Shown here piece after piece: positions 33,301 through 41,130 of a stretch of 64,000 nt of DNA (its first letter is position 1; every line of letters starts with the position of its first letter). Origin of the DNA: Nemertoderma westbladi (Eukaryota; Xenacoelomorpha; Nemertodermatida; Nemertodermatidae); contig JAUCBJ010007622.1 of NCBI GenBank assembly GCA_032718475.1, forward strand, positions 1 to 64,000, in the 5' to 3' direction. The notes under the pieces are model-generated. The model did not search any database and had not been told where the DNA came from. It was given only the letters and a program-made list of their open reading frames with translations. The position numbers were made by a program, and so were the translations under genes.

Positions 33301-34063
33301 TTGGTTACCATTTAAAGCGGGATATGGGTTTTGGGCGGTAGACCCATCGCATGTTGCGTACGAGCCATATCTACAATCGCTACCACAATATCAGGAGCTC
33401 ATCCTAACTGCTCAAGACCTTCCACAAAACACTGGAGTTATCGTAGTTCGAGAGTATTTCAGACAATCGAACATGGACAATAAGTACACATGGAACTTCG
33501 TTGCTATTTGCGATCGCATTACGAAGGGTGTATTTACGGAGACTAGAAAAGTGGTACGCGCGCGAGGTGATTGGAGGATGGCGGCTATACAATACCGCAA
33601 CAAATTCTTGTTGACTCATGTGCCAGTGGGTTCATTGACCGCCGAGAGGATACAGGAACAAAGGATCGCAGCGACCACAGCGACGACCGCTGGAGCTCAA
33701 GGCTCGCGGAAGGAACCAGGAGGAGGGGTCCAAGACAAGCGTCAAGTCAAGGACGACCACTACCACTCAATTATAGAAGCTCAACGGTTGCAGCGCAAGG
33801 CGCAGGGGGCGTCGGAGAAGGCGCGTGTGCAACTGCAGAAGGAAGAGTTGGCGGAAGCGACCACGGGAGCGCGACAATTGGGACGAGGCCGAGGGAGAAG
33901 TTCAAGCCGAGAATCTGTCGGGGCTCAGGGAACGTCGTCGCCGGTTCCGGGGAGTGACGCCTCACGGACGCCGTCAACGGAGTCGACTGGAGGTAGATTA
34001 GTGTATCTGGGAAGGGGGCGAAAGAGAGGAGCGAGCCCAAAGAACCCAGGAGCGGGTCGATAA
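30356..34063 (+). CDS. Second ORF of the large BEL/Pao element: triple CCHC zinc-knuckle protein, function unknown
   Basis: A 1235-aa intact ORF starting MERDIRAQPRRGF, after Gag-Pol and before the 3' LTR. I do not recognise the family. Three perfect C-x2-C-x4-H-x4-C knuckles sit at about 890-903, 914-927 and 934-947. An N-terminal pair KCGEC (about 149-152) with a later CPAH (about 179) could bind zinc. The C-terminal ~150 residues are basic, Arg/Gly/Ser/Gln-rich, and look disordered and RNA-binding. No signal peptide or transmembrane helix is visible, so it is not an envelope protein, which is the usual extra ORF at this position in LTR elements. It lacks RT, RNase H or integrase motifs. 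Two palindrome copies lie inside it, in different frames. It is plausibly a second nucleocapsid-like or accessory protein, perhaps made from a spliced RNA. Confidence 0.85.
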   Translation: MERDIRAQPRRGFTAREEAELPFARPGCKDSNVYYHGRSVMELNRKYKPSYDKELRRERMRALGDRMEVLRREYRTRYPYDFALDVCNISADPDEEIARLYHMNMYLRHEEPLPAVRDQFDGMHLYRRTRGEDQETPKVFSVYKLFYKCGECMNKQDVAIPDRLDEQHPEPILTRCPAHQFLRYNEGGYPMSNPMISIDFSGKRPPRPITPTVTTLDPYTEIKPCSTPSLIETAAVISLYRAYKDLEARREAAQDSGTKPAGLELSSPWTTFTSPHRVRSLTPEHQDDIDALRQEERAAKAKELFENRIAEYNKTADRHQEETRRVTGFVPQVVSQPGPVYYSDGTEPAILVDHPESREAIRFLPMVRMADHWNVDCLREVLCAKFLRDVPMQITDYDTLDKIGAPGKESKLFGWLDKYIKVWVAVATFPDDEEVDQTWLRRKGSYTRYDDHKAIERMWTPSDEIQRQWRKTEESLQDWRVMFYDNEGGSHQECLTSKCIQIRAADGVTHVFMRVRADRERPEPIITTQYRKGKDPREQILEVCRRGGMHGAERIDARMLPKKVREAILNQDYVKVGSGVQSDLESDFNAMTDLEDRLPRPFVDTKLLLLWAQDIGIYREYPNSAKTGMGFIAHLLYNWDFKLKTQKKYEEAYGEYNTPPGAEFKSHFKRQALVYWNICAPPRASLQYYLVLESNTVTCLLADIVARVLKRHPLVFGGDQYVRSKGGIQSDVMKRFLTPFFNQSLENTSMVRRGLAIFEGVYRQNIGDLGDRPSMEYPTPEALEKWFGNQTRGFGTPFHSEADRPVKEGWPETLVEVFGVDLSVEKTYPKRTREEILEIEDKGEDVYFVPDRQPLTGEDDIVLDIGKEGSAKPIGDLIYERAWFPQARRCKLCGSTRHNLKSCDAVVEAAHKVCRWCNETDHSFHTCTVFISQCGYCGVKGHRSARCQLRDDSFQNHSANLLREMLDKWEGVADYHIQAQMRWLPFKAGYGFWAVDPSHVAYEPYLQSLPQYQELILTAQDLPQNTGVIVVREYFRQSNMDNKYTWNFVAICDRITKGVFTETRKVVRARGDWRMAAIQYRNKFLLTHVPVGSLTAERIQEQRIAATTATTAGAQGSRKEPGGGVQDKRQVKDDHYHSIIEAQRLQRKAQGASEKARVQLQKEELAEATTGARQLGRGRGRSSSRESVGAQGTSSPVPGSDASRTPSTESTGGRLVYLGRGRKRGASPKNPGAGR
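31128..31145. repeat. Palindrome copy 3 (in ORF2)
   Basis: CCAAACCCGCGGGTTTGG, a perfect 18-bp palindrome. Read here as Thr-Lys-Pro-Ala-Gly-Leu. Confidence 0.92.
32723..32739. repeat. Palindrome copy 4 (in ORF2, different frame)
   Basis: CAAACCCGCGGGTTTGG. Read here as Gln-Thr-Arg-Gly-Phe-Gly, a different frame from copies 1 and 3. Conservation is therefore of the nucleic acid, not the peptide. Confidence 0.92.
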
Positions 34064-34500
34064 TACATTATAGCACAGGGCGACAGACTCTAGATATATA
34101 CATCATCGTCGCTCTGATGTATATTGTAGCATTTGAAAATTTTCGACTAGACTCGTATACACTAGTTGAGTTATTTGAATTTATATTATGAAAGAGGCGA
34201 AGGAAGTGATTGGGGAGACAAACCTGCGGGTTTGGCTTACTCCTTTCACTTGCCCTAGCAAAAAATTTTTATATTTGATTTGTATGTAGTAATCATTATG
34301 TAGTAAGAATGAACGAGAAACAATATTTTGTAAATTTAATTTGTATGTAATTCATTATGCAATATCTATGGCAATATTTGTAAATAGTAGAATTATTATG
34401 TTATTTAGATTGGTTGGAAGAAATTTATTTTGTTTTGTATACATCACCTTATACTCTTCTACAATTGGAGGGAAACATCATATGATTTCCCTTGGAGCGG
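34064..34500 (+). other. 3' untranslated internal region of the large BEL/Pao element
   Basis: Holds palindrome copy 5. The bases right before the 3' LTR (CCCTTGGAGCGG) offer only a weak purine-rich tract as the plus-strand primer site. Confidence 0.6.
34220..34236. repeat. Palindrome copy 5 (3' untranslated part)
   Basis: CAAACCTGCGGGTTTGG, between the ORF2 stop and the 3' LTR. Confidence 0.9.
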
Positions 34501-36682
34501 TGTTACGGTATATGGCGCTGTATCCACATTATTAGTCGTTATACTGTATGCAGTATTAGTCCGTTATGCAGTATGCAACATTAGTCCGTTATACTGTACG
34601 TAATATTAGTCCATTGTGCAGCATGATATTTTAGATAAGGCATAATAACGCAGTGGTATTTAGGTAGGGAAATCAAAACGCCCATATATTTGAAACCATC
34701 CATTTTGTATAGTATGTAGCCCTACCTACGTAATTTTGTATTAGGATATATGTAGATAGTTCCAGGGTAGCGAGTTTATTCGGACCCTGGATTTTGTGCT
34801 TGCTGATATTAGTTTGATAGGGCTAGCATATAGGGACGCTGTCCTGGCCATTCAGCAGCCAGGGACGTGAACCATTACCATATATGGTAATAATTTGAGC
34901 AATAGGGCTACAATCCGGCCTCCTTATTGGATTAACTGCTTCCAGATTGGCCTAATGCTAGCATGGACTGGAGAGCCAATAGGAGAGCGATTGAGTCACC
35001 CTATTGCATCATCCCATCCGGATCACCTATAAATTAGCGGTGTGCCGGTAGAGCCTATCGATCTGTTCAACCTGTTTTACTGTTTTTCAATCAGTCACTG
35101 CTGTTGTACTTGCTGAGCTGTCTCCAATTTTGTATTAGGATATCGTATTTTCTGCAATTTATTTTGCTAATTTGATTAATTTCTTGAAATGATTTGCTAG
35201 TGCGATTACTTGCTTGTGTTTCTCAATAATTCCTTCGATTACTGCTAATTACAATTGAACTATGATTTCTACTCTTTGATTAATGGTTCTATGTGATTCT
35301 TTTCTGCGCAATAATCCTAAGGGATTTCTGAGACTGTCAGACTTTGTGATTTGCATGCGCCGCTACGGTAGCTATTAGCATCATGGAGGGCTAAGGTGCC
35401 AGTGGGCGGTGGGCGCATCGGGGGGTTGAGCGACTAGGAGAGAGTGGAGGATTCAAAGCGGGCAACGCTGGCCAGGGTCACCGTTGCGGGCGGGTATCTT
35501 GCACTGCGGCACGCAGACCAATCGCTGGTACAGTATCTAGGGGGCTGATGATCCAGGTTTTGTCTCTATTTAGTATTAGGGGGGCAGGAATTGGGTTAGT
35601 TAGGAATCCTAGATGTACCCGGGAGAGGCCTGCGTGTATTACAACGTTGAGTGTGGAGTACGAGTAGTGAATTGCACAATTGTAAACTGTGATTTCTAAC
35701 GCTGATTGGTGTGTTATTGAAGTGTGCCTAAGATTACGAATGCTTAGATAGGCGCTCTTTTCCCTTTGATTGATTTCTATTTCTTAGCTACAATAATTAG
35801 TTATTGATTAGGTCAAAGTAATACGGCAATTTAGGCTATTACTAGCGAAACCTGTTGCGTGATAAATTAGAATTACGTATTCTGGAACTCTTAGTAATTA
35901 GTACGCTGTTAAATATTTGTGACTGTAATTAATTAGTAAAAATTAAGAATTAGTACGCAGCATAGCGGAGAGTAGCTAAGGTAATAATTAGTGTACTGTA
36001 AACTATTCACGCTAAGCGGTTATTTGTATTAGCGGGCAATCAGCTAGAATGCACTATTCGGTATGCACGATACGCTAGTAGTTTTGCTGGCCTAAAGCCA
36101 GCCGCGGGCAGTTTTAGACTCGGGGTGGTATTATCCACGTAGAAACAGTTACTGTACCATTTTGATAATTTTAAATATTCTCGCATTCACACATTACGTT
36201 AGGGAACCTCCAGTATTCGCGATTAGAAAGACGTAGGTAATAGCGTGCTTTAATAGTGATAAAATTAGGCGTAAGAATACTCTGAGTGCAAGGCCTCTCG
36301 CACTCGTCTTAAGTAAGCTTAGGGAGCCGACTCGGGTTTATTGTTTTGGTTATTCCTGCGTGGCTCATAGATTCGAACAGTTAGCTCTCTATCGAGCAAT
36401 CGGTAGAGAAAGGAACAAGCGATTTTGCAGGAGTTGTGTAAATTTAGTAAAATATATTAGTGGACGGCAGATTAGCGCCATCCAACGGTAAGTAGCGGTT
36501 TTGTATTTAGCAACCCTTACAATTTAGTAATAGCACGCTCCTGATCCCCTTTACTTAACAGTAGAGCAGTTTTTGTGTCTTATTGGATAGGCGAGAGCTT
36601 ATTAGGTTGGCAGAAGGATATTAACGGGTATTGGTCTGTTCAACAGTTCTGCTGTTAGTATAGAGGTCGCGGTTGTTTATCA
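34501..36682 (+). repeat. 3' LTR of the large BEL/Pao element (2182 bp)
   Basis: Aligns end to end with 17868-20051. Differences seen include a missing 6-bp GAGAGC-type unit near 34987, an extra TATTT near 35160, one missing A near 36311, and about 16 point changes. It ends in CA at 36682, where it cuts into a LINE endonuclease reading frame. Confidence 0.95.
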
Positions 36683-36952
36683 CAACCTGTAATGGATGCT
36701 TTAACTCCAACTATGTCATCTTCAGACTCAATTTTTGTTACCGTCTCGAAGATTCCTTTTTTGTATATAAGTGCTACGCCACCGGCCCCGCGTTTCTGAA
36801 AAGAATTCCGCATTTTCTTACTGATAGTATAAACACAATCATATGTCCCTTTAATAGGATGCTTTATCTTCTGTTCAAACTCAGGTCCATCAAGCCAGTG
36901 TTCCTGTATAGACAATATATCAGACTCCCCTAATAGTTTGTTGAATAAGGGT
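36683..36952 (-). pseudogene. Truncated AP-endonuclease domain of a non-LTR element
   Basis: The minus-strand frame reads through GESDILSIQEHWL and then RGAGGVALIYKKGIF. This is the N-terminal half of the exonuclease-endonuclease-phosphatase fold used by LINE ORF2 to nick target DNA. The catalytic Glu of the QE.W motif is present. The reading frame runs straight into the 3' LTR end at 36682, so the rest of the endonuclease and all of the RT are missing. It overlaps the end of the upstream protease ORF in another frame, as for an ORF1/ORF2 junction. Confidence 0.8.
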
Positions 36953-38559
36953 CAGAATTGTCCACATACTGACTAGGAGTGCTCCATTGTTCAAAATCCC
37001 GGTTTAACCTTTTTAGTTTATTATCCTTCAACTGTGTATGTTTATTACCATTTAGACATTTAGCTGAAATACTGTCAGTTTGGGTTCCTTCTCCTTCATC
37101 TATTGCTTCTTCATTTGAAACAGTTCCAGACATATCGCTCAGAACTTCAAATTTATTAGCTGTCTTTACAGTGGCATATTGCCAGGCATGGTTTACACAC
37201 TTATTTGCTTTCACTTTCTTCCTCTTTGAGGTCTGTTTATTTCCCTTTTTACCAACACTAAGCAATGGTTCCACCTGAATATGTTTTATATCATCTCTGG
37301 TGCTGTTTACATTATGTCTTTTTAAATTATTTATATTATTATTAAATTTGTATTCCTTATCATGCTTAACAGGAGTATCATTACAATCAGTTTCATCTAT
37401 AATTATAAGACTCTCTTCATCCCCAACTACGTAATCATTAATGTAATTTTCATCTATAGTTATAAGACTAGCCTCATCTGGGTCATTAAACTTGCATTTA
37501 TCAGAAGAATCAGGTATACAACTTTCAGCTTTGTCTACCATTATACTGGTTTTCCTTTGTCCTGGTATGCTATTCAACTCTGCTTCCAGAATCATTCTGC
37601 GGTGTCTTTCATGGGAAATTTCAATTTTAAGATAATTATTCAGTTGTTGAAGAGCACCATAGTCAGTTTCTAACTTACACAATCTGGCTTGAACCTGAGA
37701 CATAGCTTGAACGAACTCTGATCTGATATTAGTCACCATATCACTTTCCAAGTTGTTACACATTACTACATTCTTTAGCCTCTTCCTACAGGCTTCTGAA
37801 AAAGAATTCTCATATAAGACTCGCATTAATTCATAAATATCGATGGCCAATTCATATGAAGATACCCAGGCTTTTAGTTTTAATGACATAGCTTGTACCG
37901 GTGATAATAATGACCTAATTCTATTAAAAAGATTTAATCTTACATTTTCTTTCTCCTGATCTCCTTTCTCCATAAGAGACGCAATTGCAAGTTTTCGTGG
38001 CTTCTGCATTTGATCATAAACATAAGTATTATCTAATTGTGTTTCATTTACTCGTATGTCTGAGGTTAATATTGTATTATTATTTGTCGATAAGTATCGG
38101 GACAAAGGCACTGATTCCAAATTCATATCATCCCGTTGTGGCGAAATTACAGTTTCCTTATCTATATCGGAAGTGTAGAAATTCTCATCTTCAACTAATT
38201 TACAGGCTTGGAAACAAGCAAGAAGCCACTGCCTGGCGTTGGCACCTGTGATATCAGTCATCAGCATGGTTGGTACAGTTTTTAGAGATTGAGCCAAGCT
38301 CAAAGCATAGAAACAAATAAACACGCCACAATCATTTCCATTCTGCTGTTTTGTGTAATTGTGAGAACTTACTGTCACCAACCACTTGTCAGTCGATGAT
38401 GTGTAAGTTGGATTCAGAGCGTCTATTTCAGATAATATTTTTGCAAACTCGAATGTGGTTTTATTAGGTGTATTATGGCCAAGTGGGTTCAAACAACTGA
38501 CTCTCTTTTCTTTTGTATCCGCAATATGTATAATCCAATGATTATTGCCTGATTTATTA
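36930..38559 (-). pseudogene. LINE ORF1-type protein, C48/Ulp1-like protease C-terminal part (split by MITE)
   Basis: The main part of a Ulp1/SENP-like cysteine-protease protein. The motif NNHWIIHIAD carries the catalytic His. QQNGNDCGVFICFYA carries the oxyanion Gln and nucleophile Cys. At the usual Asp position (YDSL in Ulp1-type enzymes) this copy reads CLNPLG, so the acid may be Asn here. The C-terminal two-thirds hold a helical/coiled-coil stretch (ETDYGALQQLNNYLKIEI), a Lys-rich patch (KGNKQTSKRKKVKANK) and a TANKFEVLSDM segment resembling the end of LINE ORF1 proteins. Upstream sequence is interrupted by a MITE at 38564-39402 and resumes at 39407. The protein probably acts with the adjacent endonuclease in one non-LTR element. 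Confidence 0.75.
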
Positions 38560-39406
38560 TTAACCCTATTCCACCTGGGCTCTTTTGTCCGAGATTCCAC
38601 CTGGGGTTGGGCATAATATGCCCAACAGTTTATTATACACTAAAAAGTAATGATAATTTTATCAAAACTTTCCAAATTTTCGCAGGTTTATAGAAAAATA
38701 TATAATGCATCTGTTCTGAGTTTTATATATTCATAATTTTAAATAATATATCCATATAAATTAATTATCATGAAGATAACCCATTATAGTAAAAATATGA
38801 GATAATACTATACATACTCCTCCCAACACCACTGTCTGCCTAACTCTGCCAGACATCCCAAGTGAAAGTTTTGCTTGCAGGGGTGTTGTTATTGAATAGC
38901 TTTATTCACCTCTGTTTATGTCTGATGTATTACATTAAGAATATACTGGGTTCAATGGTGGTTGTTGTTTTATCCTAGTAGACTTATTGCTTATCTGTCA
39001 GTTTAGTATTTTGTTATTAAAAAATAATGTGATTGATGTGTACTAATCCAAGCAGTAGACAATCTCGTGTTTGAATTTAACTTTACAACCCAGCTAAGTG
39101 AATGTCCTGGACCATAATTGGTTGTATTCTAGCTTGTTGACCAGGGGAACTATCCAACCAAGGATTATCTTTTCTACCAGTTAGGCTAATAAAGATATTA
39201 TAATAAAAAAATGTGACTATGATATGAAAAACACTCCATAGCACAAAAAGTATAAATGATGAAAAAAATATTTTGTTACCATCAGAAAGCCAATTCTAGG
39301 AAAAGTCAATGAATTTCATAATAATACATAAAAATCATCATGATGAATTTCTAAAAATAAAAAGTGTTGGGCAGATTCTGCCCAACCCCAGGTGGAATAG
39401 GGTTAA
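38560..39406. mobile_element. piggyBac-like MITE with TTAA target duplication (839-bp body)
   Basis: TTAA at 38560-38563 and 39403-39406 flanks a body that begins CCCTATTCCACCTGGG and ends CCCAGGTGGAATAGGG, perfect 16-bp terminal inverted repeats. Just inside are matching subterminal hairpins: TTGGGCATAATATGCCCAA at 38607-38625 and TTGGGCAGATTCTGCCCAA at 39367-39385. On the left a 27-bp insertion separates the terminal repeat from the rest of the inverted repeat. There is no transposase ORF, so it is non-autonomous. The TTAA target and CCC ends fit the piggyBac superfamily. It interrupts the C48 protease gene. Confidence 0.9.
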
Positions 39407-39824
39407 CAGAACCAATTTTTGTGCATTCAGGAAGAATAAGTAGTGTGGGTTTTCTTTTTCTGTTGATTCCCATGTATCGATTAGCTACATATTTAATAGC
39501 ACTCAGCATATCATAATTTTGAGCTTGCAGCTTAGTCCCAAGTTGACTAGATATGGCTGCAAAGTTATCATACCGCCTTTCCAGTAAGCCCATAAAGCCA
39601 TCAATTATAGAGTCAACAAGCCATCTCGGTGGTTCCAACGTCCACAAGTCCTCACGACTTGGAATAATGATTCCAGGACTGGTTTTACAAACCTGAGGCA
39701 GCGATATTAAATATTGTCTGATTAATTTAGAAATATCAACCTTTATCTTAGATGGGCTGCATGGAAATACTTCATAAACAGATTCATCAGGCATACTGCT
39801 TACCAACCTGTAGAGATTTATCAT
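39407..39824 (-). pseudogene. N-terminal part of the C48/Ulp1-like protease region
   Basis: The ORF starting MINLYRLVSSMPDES contains EPPRWLVDSIIDGFMGLL, which fits the first strand/helix of a Ulp1 fold (W-L-x-D). It runs up to the right TTAA of the MITE, after which its frame reads only MITE sequence. On the other side of the MITE the protease continues with the catalytic His. It is in a different frame (+1) from the repeat-rich ORF upstream, with an overlap of about 40-55 nt, so there is either a frameshift or two overlapping ORFs. Confidence 0.7.
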
Positions 39825-40797
39825 TGAAATTGTTAATCATTAAGTTGTTATTTGAAGGTTCGGCATGTATCATAGATGACTCGTGGGGTTCGTCAGTCAT
39901 ATCGGAAGTTTTATCTGTCCACTCTGATGCTTTATCCTTCAGCCTGGAAGGTTTATCCTTCGACTCGGAAGGTATATCCGTCGCCTCGGAAGGTTTATCC
40001 GTGTACTCGGGAGGTTTATCGGTCGACTCGGAAAGTTTATCCATCGACTCGGAAGATTTATCCGTCAACTCGGAAAGTTTATCCATCGACTCGGCAGGTT
40101 TATCCGTCGACTCGGAACGATATTGTGTCGACTCGGAAGGTTTATCCATCGTCTCGGGAGGTTTATCCGCCGACTCGGAAGGTTCTTCCGTGTGCTTGGG
40201 AGGTTTATCTGTCGACACGGAAAGTTTATCCGTTGACTCGGGAAGTTTATCCGTGGACTCATCGGAAGGTTTGTCCGTCGACTCGGAAGGTTTATCCGCG
40301 GACTCGTGAGGTTTATCCGTCGACTTGGAAGGTTTATCCATCGATTCGGAAGGATTATCCGTCGACTCGGAAGGTGTATCCGCCGACTCGGAGAGTTTGT
40401 CCGTCAACTCGGAAGGTTTATCCGTTGACTCGGAAGGTTTATCCATCGATGGATTATCCGTCCTGTCCGTTGACTCGGAAGGTTTATCCGTCGACTCAGA
40501 AGGATTATCCATCGACTCGGAAGTTGTTGGTTCCGATGTTTTGTTCGAAGACCCGAACTGTTTACTTCTCAACTTTGAAGGTTTATTTATACGTGAATTG
40601 ATTTGTTTTTCCGTCGACTCGGGAGATTTCTCTGTCGACACATCGCTTTCTCTCTCAACAGGTCCCTGACTCCGTGTGTAGGGACGCTCCCCATCCACGC
40701 CATGCTGCACAATTCCACTCGCTAGTGGCGATCTTGGAATTGTCTTGCCTCCCGGTATTTTGTTATTTGAGGCTGAGATTGCTGGATTGTCATTCAT
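39787..40797 (-). CDS. Ser/Thr/Asp/Lys-rich protein with STDKPSE heptad repeats, probably LINE ORF1 N-terminal region
   Basis: A 336-aa ORF starting MNDNPAISASNN. Residues about 90-300 are a run of about 30 heptads of the type STDKPSE, with D/N, K/N and S/P changes. The DNA is a 21-bp tandem repeat (TCGACTCGGAAGG core on the plus strand). The sequence is hydrophilic and surely disordered, with no known domain. Its position, with a repeat-rich 5' region upstream and the protease ORF downstream, suggests it is the N-terminal part or first ORF of the same non-LTR element. The forward-strand ORFs across this block (39752-40309, 39876-40601, 40325-40669) are antisense by-products. Confidence 0.6.
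   Translation of the reverse strand: MNDNPAISASNNKIPGGKTIPRSPLASGIVQHGVDGERPYTRSQGPVERESDVSTEKSPESTEKQINSRINKPSKLRSKQFGSSNKTSEPTTSESMDNPSESTDKPSESTDRTDNPSMDKPSESTDKPSELTDKLSESADTPSESTDNPSESMDKPSKSTDKPHESADKPSESTDKPSDESTDKLPESTDKLSVSTDKPPKHTEEPSESADKPPETMDKPSESTQYRSESTDKPAESMDKLSELTDKSSESMDKLSESTDKPPEYTDKPSEATDIPSESKDKPSRLKDKASEWTDKTSDMTDEPHESSMIHAEPSNNNLMINNFNDKSLQVGKQYA
39930..40650. repeat. 21-bp coding minisatellite
   Basis: A tandem 21-bp unit encoding the heptads above, diverged between copies but always in frame, apart from one 3-bp insertion near 40260 and a short irregular stretch near 40450. Confidence 0.85.
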
Positions 40798-40804
40798 TAT
40801 TTCA

Positions 40805-41130
40805 GGTTGTAAAAGTTGGGAATCACTGAACCTGGCTGCTTCTCCAAATATACGGATTACAGGCGACTCGTCCTGAACCCACCAGGAACAGTTACCAACA
40901 CAGCGAACATAATATCGCTAAGTAATAAGTGGATGTAGGCGACTCTGTCCTGCATCCGCCAGAGGCAGTTACCAACTGAGAAATACGGTATACCGACTGA
41001 TTGAGGGATTATAATTAATTATAAGAGGTTGGGACTCACTGCTCCTGGTGTCTTCACCAAATAAATGGATGTAGGCGACTCTGTCCTACATCCGCCAGGG
41101 GCAGTTACCAACTGAGAAATTCCGTCGGTA
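40805..41130 (-). repeat. Tandem monomers upstream of the repeat-rich ORF (possible LINE 5' UTR)
   Basis: A module with GGGA(A/C)TCACTG then CTTCACCAAATA (or CTTCTCCAAATA), then GGCGACTC.GTCCT, then GGCAGTTACCAACTGAG occurs in full at about 40813-40905 and 41029-41117, and in part at 40930-40985. The spacing of full modules is about 220 bp. Its place just 5' of the minus-strand ORF suggests tandem 5' UTR/promoter monomers. Confidence 0.55.

Larger units (their letters stand above)
17868..36682 (+). mobile_element. Large BEL/Pao LTR retrotransposon, 18.8 kb, two ORFs
   Basis: Two direct LTRs (17868-20051 and 34501-36682) begin TGTTAC and end ATCA, so both have TG...CA ends. They bracket an intact Gag-Pol ORF (21241-29595) and a second ORF (30356-34063). 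By eye the LTRs differ by about 16 substitutions and 3 small indels over 2.18 kb (under 1%), so insertion is fairly recent. The size is well above the usual BEL/Pao range of about 5-10 kb. The immediate flanks (ACGGG on the left, CAACC on the right) do not match, so no target-site duplication is visible. The right flank is the interior of a LINE endonuclease gene, but the left flank is not. Confidence 0.93.

Noticed and set aside
30356-34063. Idea that the BEL second ORF is an envelope gene
   Set aside because: No signal peptide, no transmembrane segment, no Cys-rich ectodomain; zinc knuckles and a basic tail instead.
39752-40669. Forward-strand ORFs (185, 241 and 114 codons) with repetitive Ser/Asp/Val or Tyr/Pro/Ser/Thr/Arg translations
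   Set aside because: Antisense or shifted frames of the 21-bp repeat. The minus-strand frame fits better with the neighbouring protease and LINE parts, though the repeat leaves some doubt.
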